NCBI RefSeq assembly: GCF_007677725.1
Contig: NZ_VEDF01000006.1
Coordinates: 1-64,000, forward strand
Length of the DNA: 64,000 nt
Origin: Pseudomonas sp. URMO17WK12:I11
GTDB taxonomy: Bacteria; Pseudomonadota; Gammaproteobacteria; Pseudomonadales; Pseudomonadaceae
Direction of reading: 5' to 3'
Of the stretch, positions 8,055-16,618 are shown in pieces. Below the pieces are notes generated by a model. The model had not been told where the DNA came from. It saw only the letters and a list, made by a program, of their open reading frames with translations, and did not search any database. Position numbers and translations under genes: made by a program. Positions within the stretch are counted from its first letter, which is position 1, and each line of letters starts with the position of its first letter.

Positions 8055-8083
8055 TTGGTGATGAACGGTCTGGCACGTATGAT
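8055..8083 (+). promoter_or_regulatory. Candidate promoter of the pha (Mrp) operon
   Basis: TTGGTG (8055-8060), a 17-bp spacer and TATGAT (8078-8083) lie 29 bp upstream of the phaAB start. It is a good sigma-70 candidate and the only one seen in this 148-bp gap. The gap also holds a seven-base-pair inverted repeat AGCTGTT/AACAGCT at 7994-8014 without a U-tract. Confidence 0.55.
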
Positions 8084-8112
8084 CCCTGCAAACCTTTCCA
8101 GAATAGATCGCT

Positions 8113-11028
8113 ATGTCCTTGATAGTGCTACTGCTTCTGCCCTTCATGGGCAGTTGCCTGGCAGCTGCGCTGCCGCACAATGCACGTAACGCCGAGTCCA
8201 TACTCGCCGGGCTCGTGGCCTTGGTCGGCACCGTCCAGGTAGCACTGCTGTACCCTCAGGTTGCCCACGGCGGGGTGATCCGCGAGGAATTCCTCTGGCT
8301 TCCCAGCCTGGGGTTGAACCTGGTGCTGCGCATGGACGGCTTCGCCTGGCTGTTCTCCTTACTGGTGCTGGGCATCGGTACCCTGGTATCGCTCTATGCG
8401 CGCTACTACATGTCGCCGCAAGACCCCGTGCCACGCTTTTTCGCGTTTTTCCTGGCCTTCATGGGCGCAATGCTGGGGCTGGTGATTTCCGGCAACCTGA
8501 TTCAGCTGGTGTTCTTCTGGGAATTGACCAGCTTGTTCTCTTTCCTGTTGATCGGCTACTGGCACCACCGGGCCGACGCTCGCCGCGGCGCCTATATGGC
8601 GCTGATGGTGACCGGCGCCGGCGGGTTGTGCCTGCTGGTGGGGGCGCTGTTGCTCGGCCATGTGGTCGGCAGCTACGACCTCGACCGGGTCCTGGCTGCC
8701 GGTGCAACCATACGCGAACACGCCTTGTACCCTGTGCTGCTGCCGTTGATCCTGCTCGGCGCCTTGAGCAAGAGTGCGCAGTTCCCCTTCCAGTTCTGGC
8801 TGCCCCACGCCATGGCGGCGCCCACGCCGGTGTCCGCTTACCTGCACTCGGCGACCATGGTCAAAGCCGGGGTGTTCCTGATGGCGCGTCTCTGGCCGGT
8901 ACTGTCAGGCAGCGAGGAGTGGTTCTGGATCGTCGGCGGTGCTGGCGCGATCACGCTGGTACTGGGCGCCTTCGCCGCCATGTTTCAGAACGACCTCAAG
9001 GGCTTGCTGGCCTATTCGACCATCAGCCACCTGGGCCTGATCACCCTGCTGCTGGGACTCAACAGCCCGTTGGCGGCCGTCGCCGCGGTGTTCCATATCC
9101 TCAACCATGCCACTTTCAAGGCCTCATTGTTCATGGCAGCGGGAATCATCGACCATGAAAGCGGCACGCGCGACATTCGCCGCCTCAGTGGCCTGATACG
9201 CCTGGTGCCCTACACGGCTACCCTGGCCATGGTGGCCAGCGCCTCGATGGCCGGCGTACCGTTGATGAACGGGTTCCTGTCCAAGGAAATGTTCTTCGCC
9301 GAGACGGTGTTCATCAGCTCGACTGCGTGGGTAGAGGCCGCTCTACCGGTCATTGCCACCCTGGCCGGGGCATTCAGCGTCGCCTACGCCTTGCGATTTA
9401 CAGTCGACGTGTTCTTCGGTCCCACCGCACAAGACCTGCCGCACACCCCGCACGAGCCGCCACGGTGGATGCGCGCCCCGGTCGAGTTTCTGGTACTGGC
9501 CTGCCTGGTGGTGGGTATCTTCCCCGCCCAGTCGGTTGGCCCCCTGCTCGCAGCGGCCGCGCTGCCCGTGGTCGGCGGCACGCTGCCTGAATACAGCCTG
9601 GCCATCTGGCACGGCTGGAACGCCCCGCTGATCATGAGCCTGGTGGCGATGTGCGGCGGGGCCGTGCTTTACCTGCTGCTGCGCAAGCAGCTGCGCCGGG
9701 GCCGCTTCCCTTATCCGCCGCTGATCGAGCGCTTCAATGGCAAGCGCCTGTTCGAGCTGGGCCTGTTGCGCCTGATGTTGTTGGCAAGGCGCCTGGAAAC
9801 TGCACTGACCAGCCGCCGGCTGCAGGCGCAGCTGTTCATGCTGGTCACCGCGGCCTTCATCGCTGGCCTGGCGCCCATGCTCTACAGTGGGCTCAGCTGG
9901 GGCGAGCGACCGAAAATCCCAGGCTCTGGCGTCTTCGTCGCGCTGTGGCTGATCGCTATCGCCTGCGCCATCGGCGCCGCTTATCAGGCCAAATATCATC
10001 GACTGGCGGCCCTGACCATGGTCAGTGTCTGTGGCTTGATGACGTGCATCACCTTCGTCTGGTTCTCGGCGCCTGACCTTGCACTGACCCAGTTGGTTGT
10101 CGAAGTGGTCACCACCGTCCTCATCCTGCTCGGGCTGCGCTGGCTGCCACGGCGGATCGAGGGCGTCTCGCCATTGCCGGGCCGGTTCGATCGTGCCCGC
10201 GCCAGGCGCCTGCGCGACCTGCTGCTGGCCATTCTTGTAGGCGGTGGCATGGCTGTGCTGTCTTACGCCATGCTGACCCGGCCGACCCCCAACGACATTT
10301 CGTCGTTCTACCTCAGCCGCGCCTTGCCGCAAGGCGGTGGCACCAACGTGGTCAACGTGATGCTGGTGGACTTCCGCGGGTTCGACACCCTGGGCGAGAT
10401 TACCGTGCTGGTTGCGGTAGCTCTGACGGTGTTCGCCTTGCTGCGACGCTTCCGCCCACCCAAGGAAAGCATGCAGTTGCCTGCCCAGCAGCGCCAACTG
10501 GCTCCGGATGTGGTCACCGACTTGGTCAACCCGCGGCACGTCGCCGACACCGCCCTGGGCTTCATGATGGTGCCGGCGGTACTGGTGCGCCTGCTGTTAC
10601 CCATGGCCCTGCTGGTGTCGATGTACCTGTTCATGCGCGGTCACAATCAACCAGGCGGAGGCTTCGTCGCCGGGCTGGTGATGTCGGTAGCGTTCATCCT
10701 GCAGTACATGGTCGCCGGCACCCAGTGGGTCGAGGCGCAAATGAGCCTGCGCCCACTGCGCTGGATGGGGACTGGATTGTTCTGCGCAACGCTCACCGGC
10801 GCGGGCGCGATGATGCTTGGCTATCCGTTCCTGACCACCCATACCGCGCACTTGCACCTGCCAGTGCTGGGCGACGTGCACGTGGCCAGCGCACTGTTCT
10901 TCGACGTCGGCGTGTACACCGTGGTGGTGGGTTCGACCTTACTGATTCTCACCGCCCTGGCGCATCAGTCGGTACGCGCTTATCGCCCCGGGCAACCGTC
11001 CAAAGCCAACCGAGCAGGAGCCGCCTGA
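8113..11028 (+). CDS. phaAB: Mrp/Pha monovalent cation/H+ antiporter, fused subunits A and B
   Basis: The 971-residue, many-helix membrane protein begins as an MrpA subunit related to NuoL/NuoM (proton-channel motifs LVFFWELTSLFSFLLIGYW, KSAQFPFQFWLPHAM, HSATMVKAGVFL) and ends, from about residue 810, as an MrpB domain (MYLFMRGHNQPGGGFVAGLV). The A-B fusion marks the six-gene group 2 form of the system. It exchanges Na+ or K+ for H+ and supports pH and salt tolerance. The stop overlaps the phaC start by one base (TGATG). Confidence 0.94.
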   Translation: MSLIVLLLLPFMGSCLAAALPHNARNAESILAGLVALVGTVQVALLYPQVAHGGVIREEFLWLPSLGLNLVLRMDGFAWLFSLLVLGIGTLVSLYARYYMSPQDPVPRFFAFFLAFMGAMLGLVISGNLIQLVFFWELTSLFSFLLIGYWHHRADARRGAYMALMVTGAGGLCLLVGALLLGHVVGSYDLDRVLAAGATIREHALYPVLLPLILLGALSKSAQFPFQFWLPHAMAAPTPVSAYLHSATMVKAGVFLMARLWPVLSGSEEWFWIVGGAGAITLVLGAFAAMFQNDLKGLLAYSTISHLGLITLLLGLNSPLAAVAAVFHILNHATFKASLFMAAGIIDHESGTRDIRRLSGLIRLVPYTATLAMVASASMAGVPLMNGFLSKEMFFAETVFISSTAWVEAALPVIATLAGAFSVAYALRFTVDVFFGPTAQDLPHTPHEPPRWMRAPVEFLVLACLVVGIFPAQSVGPLLAAAALPVVGGTLPEYSLAIWHGWNAPLIMSLVAMCGGAVLYLLLRKQLRRGRFPYPPLIERFNGKRLFELGLLRLMLLARRLETALTSRRLQAQLFMLVTAAFIAGLAPMLYSGLSWGERPKIPGSGVFVALWLIAIACAIGAAYQAKYHRLAALTMVSVCGLMTCITFVWFSAPDLALTQLVVEVVTTVLILLGLRWLPRRIEGVSPLPGRFDRARARRLRDLLLAILVGGGMAVLSYAMLTRPTPNDISSFYLSRALPQGGGTNVVNVMLVDFRGFDTLGEITVLVAVALTVFALLRRFRPPKESMQLPAQQRQLAPDVVTDLVNPRHVADTALGFMMVPAVLVRLLLPMALLVSMYLFMRGHNQPGGGFVAGLVMSVAFILQYMVAGTQWVEAQMSLRPLRWMGTGLFCATLTGAGAMMLGYPFLTTHTAHLHLPVLGDVHVASALFFDVGVYTVVVGSTLLILTALAHQSVRAYRPGQPSKANRAGAA

Positions 11029-11372
11029 TGGAAGAAGTCATTGCAGTCGCCATCGGCGTGCTCGCGGCCTCCGGGGTCTGGTTGATCCTGCGGCCACGCA
11101 CTTTCCAGGTGATCATGGGCCTTTGCCTGCTGTCCTATGGGGTCAACCTGTTCATCTTCAGCATGGGCAGCCTGTTCATCGGCAAGGAGCCGATCATCAA
11201 GGAAGGTATCACCCAGGACCTGCTGCACTACACCGACCCGTTGCCGCAAGCCCTGGTGCTCACGGCCATCGTCATCAGCTTCGCCATGACTGCGCTGTTC
11301 CTGGTGGTGTTGCTGGCTTCGCGCGGCTTGACCGGTACCGACCATGTTGACGGCCGGGAGCGCGACGAATGA
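11028..11372 (+). CDS. phaC: Mrp/Pha antiporter subunit C
   Basis: The 114-residue protein has three transmembrane helices and resembles NuoK (GVWLILRPRTFQVIMGLCLL, SYGVNLFIF, DPLPQALVLTAIVISFAMTA), which is the MrpC signature. It is a membrane subunit of the antiporter complex. The ATG at 11028 overlaps the preceding stop, and the stop overlaps the phaD start by four bases, consistent with translational coupling. Note that the name phaC here means the antiporter subunit, not polyhydroxyalkanoate synthase; mnhC or mrpC are alternatives. Confidence 0.93.
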   Translation: MEEVIAVAIGVLAASGVWLILRPRTFQVIMGLCLLSYGVNLFIFSMGSLFIGKEPIIKEGITQDLLHYTDPLPQALVLTAIVISFAMTALFLVVLLASRGLTGTDHVDGRERDE

Positions 11373-13048
11373 GCGGTATGAGTCAACTGATCGCCGCCCC
11401 CATCCTGCTGCCGCTGCTGACCGCGGCATTGATGCTGTTGCTCGGTGAAAAGCATCGCCGGGTCAAGGCCCGTCTGAATCTGCTGTCGACCGCTGCAGGC
11501 TTGGGCATCGCCATCTACCTGCTACTGTGGGTGCGCACCCAGGGCCAGGCCGAATCGTTCGGTGTCTACCTGCCAGGCAACTGGCCGGCACCCTTTGGCA
11601 TTGTGTTGGTAGTCGATCACCTCTCTGCGCTGCTGCTGACCCTGACCGGGGTAATCGGCATCAGCGCCCTGCTCTTCGCCCGGGCGCGCTGGGACGGGGC
11701 AGGCGCCAGTTTCCATGCACTGTTCCAGATCCAGTTGATGGGGCTGTACGGGGCATTCCTGACCGCCGATCTGTTCAACCTGTTCGTCTTTTTCGAGGTA
11801 TTGCTCGCCGCGTCCTACGGGCTGCTGCTGCACGGCTCGGGACGAGCTCGAGTGCGCGCCGGCTTGCATTATGTCGCCATCAATCTGTTCGCCTCATCGC
11901 TGTTTCTGATTGGCGCCGCGATGCTGTACGGCGTAACGGGTACGCTCAACCTGGCCGACCTGGCGCTGAAGATACCGCTGGTGCCCGAGGCCGATCGTGG
12001 CCTGCTGCATGCCGGTGCAGCCATTCTGGCCATCGCTTTTCTGGTCAAGGCGGGTATCTGGCCGCTCAACTTCTGGCTGGTGCCGGCCTATGCCTCGGCC
12101 AGCGCGCCGGTGGCCGCGCTGTTCGCCATCATGACCAAAGTCGGCTTGTACGCACTGTTACGCCTATGGACCCTGCTGTTCTCCGGCCAGGCCGGCGCAT
12201 CGGCGCATTTCGGCGGTCAGTGGCTCGTCTATGGCGGTCTGGTGACCCTGGCGGTCGCAGCCGTGTCGATACTGGCCGCTCAGCGTCTGGAGCGCATGGC
12301 CGCGCTCAGCATCCTCGTTTCGGCTGGCACCCTGCTCGGCGCCGTTGGCTTCGCCCAGCCAGCGCTCACCGGCGCGGCGCTGTTCTACCTGGTCAACTCG
12401 ACCCTGGCCTTGTGCGCGCTGTTCTTGCTGGCGGAGCTGATCGAGCGGTCGCGCTCGGCGAACGAAGCGCCGCTCGAGGACGAGGAAGGCGCCCTGCCCT
12501 CGCCACTGGAATCGCTGCACCCGCCTAAAGGCATCAACCTCGACGACCAGCAGAAAGCGGTGATCGGCCAGATCATTCCCTGGACCATGGCCTTTCTGGG
12601 CTTGAGCTTCATCGCCTGCGCGCTGTTGATCATCGGCATGCCGCCGTTATCCGGGTTCGTCGCCAAGCTCAACTTGATCAGTGCGCTGTTCAACCCACTC
12701 GGCCTGGGCACGCCGGCCGACCAACCCCTGTCGGCGGCTGGCTGGGCGCTGGTCACGCTGCTGGTGCTGTCTGGCATGGCTTCGTTGATCGCCTTCGGCA
12801 GGGTTGGCATCCTGCGCTTCTGGAAGCCGGAGGAGCGACCCTCGCCTGTGCTGCGCCGCTATGAGTGCCTGCCGATCGTCATCCTGCTGGGCCTGTGCAT
12901 CTTCGTCAGCCTGCGGGCCGAGCCATTGCTGCGTTATACCCAGGACACCGCCGCCAGCCTGCAGGCGCCAACCGCCTACATCGAAGCGGTGATGGCGGCG
13001 CGTCCGATACCAGGCCCGACCACAGTCGACACGCAGGTGCAGCCATGA
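11369..13048 (+). CDS. phaD: Mrp/Pha antiporter subunit D
   Basis: The 559-residue NuoN/NuoM-like protein has about fourteen helices. The NLFVFFEVLLAASYGLLLHG and FLVKAGIWPLNFWLVPAYA segments hold the conserved glutamate and lysine of the proton path. An insert of about 30 residues rich in Glu and Pro (SANEAPLEDEEGALPSP) between helices near residue 370 probably forms a cytoplasmic loop. The gene starts inside the phaC stop (ATGA) and ends inside the phaE start. Confidence 0.94.
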   Translation: MSGMSQLIAAPILLPLLTAALMLLLGEKHRRVKARLNLLSTAAGLGIAIYLLLWVRTQGQAESFGVYLPGNWPAPFGIVLVVDHLSALLLTLTGVIGISALLFARARWDGAGASFHALFQIQLMGLYGAFLTADLFNLFVFFEVLLAASYGLLLHGSGRARVRAGLHYVAINLFASSLFLIGAAMLYGVTGTLNLADLALKIPLVPEADRGLLHAGAAILAIAFLVKAGIWPLNFWLVPAYASASAPVAALFAIMTKVGLYALLRLWTLLFSGQAGASAHFGGQWLVYGGLVTLAVAAVSILAAQRLERMAALSILVSAGTLLGAVGFAQPALTGAALFYLVNSTLALCALFLLAELIERSRSANEAPLEDEEGALPSPLESLHPPKGINLDDQQKAVIGQIIPWTMAFLGLSFIACALLIIGMPPLSGFVAKLNLISALFNPLGLGTPADQPLSAAGWALVTLLVLSGMASLIAFGRVGILRFWKPEERPSPVLRRYECLPIVILLGLCIFVSLRAEPLLRYTQDTAASLQAPTAYIEAVMAARPIPGPTTVDTQVQP

Positions 13049-13533
13049 GTAAGTTATTCCCCGCCCCGCTCTTGTCGGCCGCATTGTTTGCCCTGTGGTT
13101 AGTGCTGAATTTGTCCGTGAGCCCGGGCAACCTGCTGCTGGCCGCCGCGCTCGCGCTGCTGGCCCCGCTATTGCTGGCGCCGCTGCGCCCCCAGCATGCC
13201 CACGTGCGCCGGCCTTGGACAATCCTCAAGCTGGTCGGCCGGGTCGGCATCGACGTCATTCGCTCCAACCTGCAGGTGGCAGCGGGGGTGCTACGCGCTG
13301 GACGACGTTCGCCAAACTCGGTGTTCGTGCACATTCCACTGGACCTGCGTGACGCACATGGCCTGGCGGCCTTGTCGATGATCACCACGGTAGTGCCGGG
13401 CACCGTGTGGTCGGAGCTTGCCTTGGATCGCAGCGTACTGCTACTTCATGTGTTCGACCTGGCCGATGAAGCGGCCTTCATCGAGCACTTCAAGCTCACT
13501 TATGAACGGCCTCTGATGGAGATCTTCCAATGA
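13045..13533 (+). CDS. phaE: Mrp/Pha antiporter subunit E
   Basis: The 162-residue protein has two hydrophobic N-terminal helices and a soluble C-terminal part (VFVHIPLDL, STVVPGTVW-like segment ITTVVPGTVWSEL, LLLHVFDLADE), the pattern of MrpE. It is required for complex assembly in known Mrp systems. It overlaps both neighbours by four bases. Confidence 0.93.
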   Translation: MSKLFPAPLLSAALFALWLVLNLSVSPGNLLLAAALALLAPLLLAPLRPQHAHVRRPWTILKLVGRVGIDVIRSNLQVAAGVLRAGRRSPNSVFVHIPLDLRDAHGLAALSMITTVVPGTVWSELALDRSVLLLHVFDLADEAAFIEHFKLTYERPLMEIFQ

Positions 13534-13808
13534 CCGGTCTGCTTGCCACTGCGGTGCTCGCCAGTCTGTTCATCTTTGCCCTGGCCATGGGCCTGACGTT
13601 GATCCGACTGTTTCGCGGGCCGTCCGCCCAGGACCGGGTCCTGGCACTGGACTACTTGTATATCCTGGCCATGCTGATGATGCTGGTGCTGGGGATTCGC
13701 TATGCCAGTGACACCTATTTCGAAGGTGCCCTGCTGATTGCCCTGTTCGGCTTCGTCGGCTCCTTCGCGCTGGCCAAGTTCCTGCTGCGGGGCGAGGTGA
13801 TCGAATGA
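13530..13808 (+). CDS. phaF: Mrp/Pha antiporter subunit F
   Basis: The 92-residue protein has three transmembrane helices with the MrpF motif LIRLFRGPSAQDRVLALD and a C-terminal GSFALAKFLLRGEVIE. It is a small membrane subunit of the antiporter. Its ATG at 13530 lies in the phaE stop, and its stop overlaps the phaG start. Confidence 0.93.
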   Translation: MTGLLATAVLASLFIFALAMGLTLIRLFRGPSAQDRVLALDYLYILAMLMMLVLGIRYASDTYFEGALLIALFGFVGSFALAKFLLRGEVIE

Positions 13809-14170
13809 ACGAAACCTTGGAACTGCCGTTCTGGCTGGAACTGCTCACAGCCGCCCTATTGCTGATCGGCAGCCTGTTCGCTTTGATCGGCGCCTTGGGC
13901 TTGCTGCGTTTGAAGGATTACTTCCAGCGCATGCACCCGCCAGCATTGGCATCGACCATCGGCGCCTGGTGCGTGGCGCTGGCCTCGATCATCTACTTTT
14001 CCTGGCTCAAGCAAAGCCCCGTGCTGCATGCCTGGCTGATCCCGATACTGCTGTCGATCACCGTACCCGTCACCACGCTATTGCTCGCCAGGGCGGCGTT
14101 GTTTCGCAAGCGCATGGCCAAAGAGCCTGTGCCCGAGGAAGTCAGCAGCGGTGGTGATCGCGGTAACTGA
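13805..14170 (+). CDS. phaG: Mrp/Pha antiporter subunit G
   Basis: The last operon gene encodes 121 residues with three helices and the MrpG motif GALGLLRLKDYFQRMHPP followed by STIGAWCVALASI. The hydrophilic tail (ARAALFRKRMAKEPVPEE) is cytoplasmic by the positive-inside rule. A strong terminator lies 35 bp downstream, ending the six-gene unit. Confidence 0.93.
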   Translation: MNETLELPFWLELLTAALLLIGSLFALIGALGLLRLKDYFQRMHPPALASTIGAWCVALASIIYFSWLKQSPVLHAWLIPILLSITVPVTTLLLARAALFRKRMAKEPVPEEVSSGGDRGN

Positions 14171-14204
14171 AACGACAACGCCGTGGCAACCCATCTGTCG
14201 ATAT

Positions 14205-14229
14205 GCCCGCCCGGGCTTGGGCGGGCTTT
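14205..14229 (+). terminator. Rho-independent terminator of the pha operon
   Basis: GCCCGCCC (14205-14212) pairs with GGGCGGGC (14219-14226) across a six-base loop, followed by TTTG. The stem is very stable though the U-tract is short. Its inverted form may also act on the convergent gene that ends at 14232. Confidence 0.7.
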
Positions 14230-14231
14230 GC

Positions 14232-14702
14232 TCACTCACTGGCCTTGAAGGTGGTCAATTCGCCCTTGCGCCATTTTGCCACCTTGCCCGTCACAGCCTT
14301 GAGCAGCTTGCCAAGGCCCTCCTGAATCTGCTGCTGAGCAGCGAACACCAGCATCACCCCTTGGCCTTCGCGAAAGACGATGCCCTCGCCTTCTGGCACG
14401 GAGACGAACGCGTAGTCGCCCACACCATAGACGTTAAGCTTGATCTCGCGAAAGCGCATCTCCAACTTGCCGCCCTCGCGACTGGGCAACACAGCCGCGC
14501 GGAAGTGATCGCCGACCTTTAATTCCAACCGCTGTTTGTCGTCGACCACCAAAGCACTTTCGGTGTCGATCTCGGCCATATACAAGCCTTCGGGGGTCTG
14601 TTCGGTGACATAGATGAAACGGCCCTGAAACAGCTTGGCCAACTTGCCGCGCAGATCGCCCAGGGCAAACAAGGCGTGGGTATCAAGTGTACTGACTGCC
14701 AA
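14232..14702 (-). CDS. Conserved hypothetical protein
   Basis: I do not recognise this protein. The reading frame is open up to 14801, but the first sensible start is a TTG at 14702 preceded by GAGG at a nine-base distance, giving 156 residues (MAVSTLDTHALFALGDLRGK...). It has no signal peptide or membrane helix, is rich in beta-type segments (GRFIYVTEQ, RFREIKLNVYGVGDYAFVSV, GQGVMLVFAA) and ends with a basic helix (LLKAVTGKVAKWRKGE). It is probably soluble and cytosolic. It stands alone, convergent with the pha operon. Confidence 0.6.
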   Translation of the reverse strand: MAVSTLDTHALFALGDLRGKLAKLFQGRFIYVTEQTPEGLYMAEIDTESALVVDDKQRLELKVGDHFRAAVLPSREGGKLEMRFREIKLNVYGVGDYAFVSVPEGEGIVFREGQGVMLVFAAQQQIQEGLGKLLKAVTGKVAKWRKGELTTFKASE

Positions 14703-15148
14703 TGAAGTAATCCTCAAACCGGTGACATCCGCCCTCTCCCGCAAGCGGCGAGGCACGGCATTACAGTGCGTTAAGCGAAAAATAATATAAAAGTAATGCA
14801 CGAACCGTCTGTGCCCGCCGACGATGCAGCACGCAGGAAACGTTACTCTGGCTTGCCAGATACGGCCTCAAAACAGGGGGTCGACCTAGGCGCCGCGAGG
14901 GCAGCGTAGTTTCTGACAACAAACCTGTCGGAAAAGATGCGATGGATAACTGCGCGCCCCTCGGCACAAAGGGCTCGACGTTCCATCGGCGCATTACCTG
15001 GATAAATATGCACGAAAACACTGAAATCCGTCGAGTGGTAAAGCGTATTTCTTGTTTGTGTCACGGGCCGAGCCAGCTGTATTCAGGCTCGCGATAAACG
15101 CAAAAAGCCCCATGAATCGCTTCATGGGGCCTCGCGCGCTACGCCGGG
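14703..15148. other. Intergenic stretch without a supported gene
   Basis: This 446-bp gap holds two short overlapping minus-strand frames (up to 86 codons) with no ribosome-binding site and a composition unlike protein, which I reject. An AT-rich patch at 14775-14799 followed on the minus strand by TGTAAT (14765..14760) could be the promoter region of the orphan gene ending at 14232. The right end carries the dksA-like terminator. I see nothing else. Confidence 0.5.
15102..15130 (-). terminator. Rho-independent terminator of the dksA-like gene
   Basis: GCCCCATGAA (15107-15116) and TTCATGGGGC (15121-15130) form a ten-base-pair stem with a four-base loop; read on the minus strand it is followed by TTTTTG. 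It lies 18 bp past the stop of the dksA-like gene. Confidence 0.88.
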
Positions 15149-15553
15149 TTAAACCTGGCGCTGGTGACGATCAAGCTGCTCGTGACGCTCCTGCGCCTCG
15201 ATGCAGTACTTGGTGGTCGGGCTGATCAGCAGACGTTTGAGGCCAATGGGCTCGCCACTGTCATCGCACCAGCCGAAGCTCTCATCGGCGATTCGATCCA
15301 ACGCCATTTCGAGCTGCGGCAACAGGCGCTGGTCGCGGTCGATGGCATTGACCAGCCAGCTGCGCTCCTCTTCGACCGACGCTACGTCGGCGGGATCCGA
15401 CGGCGTGTCCAGGCCCTCGATGGTGGCGCGGCTCAGCTCGATGCGTTCATGGGTTTCGACTTTCATCGCCTGCAGCAGGCCAGTGAAGAAGGCCAGCTGG
15501 TCGGCATTCATGTAGTCATCGGCCGACATGGCCAGCAACTGTTCCTTGGTCAT
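15149..15553 (-). CDS. DksA-like RNA polymerase-binding protein with a two-cysteine (DksA2-type) zinc site
   Basis: The 134-residue protein has the long coiled coil of DksA with the tip motif DxxDxA (D53, D56, A58) that reaches into the polymerase secondary channel, and a C-terminal globular domain. Canonical DksA has four zinc cysteines; here C96 and C117 remain while the partners are S99 and A120. The same loss of two cysteines defines zinc-independent DksA2 of P. aeruginosa, which replaces DksA in zinc starvation. I therefore call it a DksA2-type paralogue that cooperates with ppGpp. No Zur box or zinc-transport gene is visible nearby. Confidence 0.85.
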   Translation of the reverse strand: MTKEQLLAMSADDYMNADQLAFFTGLLQAMKVETHERIELSRATIEGLDTPSDPADVASVEEERSWLVNAIDRDQRLLPQLEMALDRIADESFGWCDDSGEPIGLKRLLISPTTKYCIEAQERHEQLDRHQRQV

Positions 15554-15831
15554 CGATTTCTCTATGAAAAAATGTGCATTTAGGCGATACAGGGGTCACC
15601 GACGCCTCAGCGTCGATGACAGAATTCTTCAAGCACCTATCGGCACTCTTTTACAGGGGGCGGCAGTCTAAGGCGCCACGTCGCGTGGAGCAACTGCAAT
15701 CGGAAGCGAATTTGCCCCAACTGGGCACAATCCGCTGGTCGGTGCCGGCACAAGGCCCGGGGCAATCGTACAACAACCAGCACGTCCGGGCCGCCGGCTT
15801 GGAGCGCAGCGACCCGGACCGTTGACCTGTC

Positions 15832-16605
15832 TCAACGATTCTGGAACTGGGCCTCGCGCTTGGCGATGAAAGCAGCCATGCCCTCTTTCTGGTCCTCGGT
15901 GGCGAACGCGGCATGGAAGACCCGGCGTTCAAAGCGTACACCTTCGCTCAGGGTCACTTCAAAGGCGCGATTGACACTTTCTTTGACCATCATGCTCACC
16001 GGAACGGACTTGCCGGCTATCGTCGCTGCAACCTTCAGGGCCTCCTCCAGCAGCTGCGCTTGCGGCACGATCCGCGCCACCAGGCCAGCCCGCTCCGCTT
16101 CTTCAGCGTCCATCAGACGGCCGCTCAGGCACAATTCCATGGCCTTGGCCTTGCCCACCGCGCGGGTCAGGCGCTGAGTCCCGCCCATGCCCGGCAGCAC
16201 GCCGAGGTTGATTTCCGGCTGGCCGAACTTGGCATTTTCGGCGGCCAGAATGAAGTCGCACATCATCGCCAGCTCACAGCCGCCGCCCAGCGCAAAGCCC
16301 GAGACCGCAGCGATGATCGGCTTGCGCCGGTTGGCGATGCGGTCGGCGTCGCTGAATAGATCGTCAACGTAGATCTGCGGGTACTGCAGCTCAGCCATTT
16401 CCTTGATGTCGGCACCGGCGGCAAAGGCCTTGGCTGAGCCTGTGAGGACCACGCAACCAATATTCGCGTCACGCTCAAGCTGATCCAGCGCCTGGTTGAT
16501 CTCGCCAACGATCTGCGCATTGAGCGCATTCAGCGCCTGGGGCCGGTTGAGGGTGATCAGGCCGACCTTGCCGTGGATGTCCAACAGGATGGTTTCGAAT
16601 GCCAT
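15832..16605 (-). CDS. Enoyl-CoA hydratase/isomerase family protein
   Basis: The 257-residue crotonase-fold enzyme hydrates 2-enoyl-CoA to 3-hydroxyacyl-CoA in the cytosol. Typical segments are [11 protein letters not shown] (oxyanion hole), [14 protein letters not shown] and [16 protein letters not shown] (catalytic glutamates). The ATG at 16605 is preceded by GAAGGAGCAGCCTGC. It is the last gene of a five-gene minus-strand operon and starts 13 bp after the acyl-CoA dehydrogenase stop. Confidence 0.93.
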   Translation of the reverse strand: MAFETILLDIHGKVGLITLNRPQALNALNAQIVGEINQALDQLERDANIGCVVLTGSAKAFAAGADIKEMAELQYPQIYVDDLFSDADRIANRRKPIIAAVSGFALGGGCELAMMCDFILAAENAKFGQPEINLGVLPGMGGTQRLTRAVGKAKAMELCLSGRLMDAEEAERAGLVARIVPQAQLLEEALKVAATIAGKSVPVSMMVKESVNRAFEVTLSEGVRFERRVFHAAFATEDQKEGMAAFIAKREAQFQNR

Positions 16606-16618
16606 GCAGGCTGCTCCT

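Noticed and set aside
9343..10539. 398-codon minus-strand frame inside phaAB
   Set aside because: It is an antisense shadow: Gln/His/Arg-rich composition, no ribosome-binding site, and the plus-strand antiporter gene is certain.
14761..15064. Two short overlapping minus-strand frames in the gap before the dksA-like gene
   Set aside because: No ribosome-binding site, Cys/Arg/Pro-rich composition and mutual overlap make them unlikely genes.
15554..15700. Possible Zur box upstream of the dksA-like gene
   Set aside because: No palindrome like the Zur consensus was found; only a five-base-pair GACGC/GCGTC hairpin at 15601-15614.
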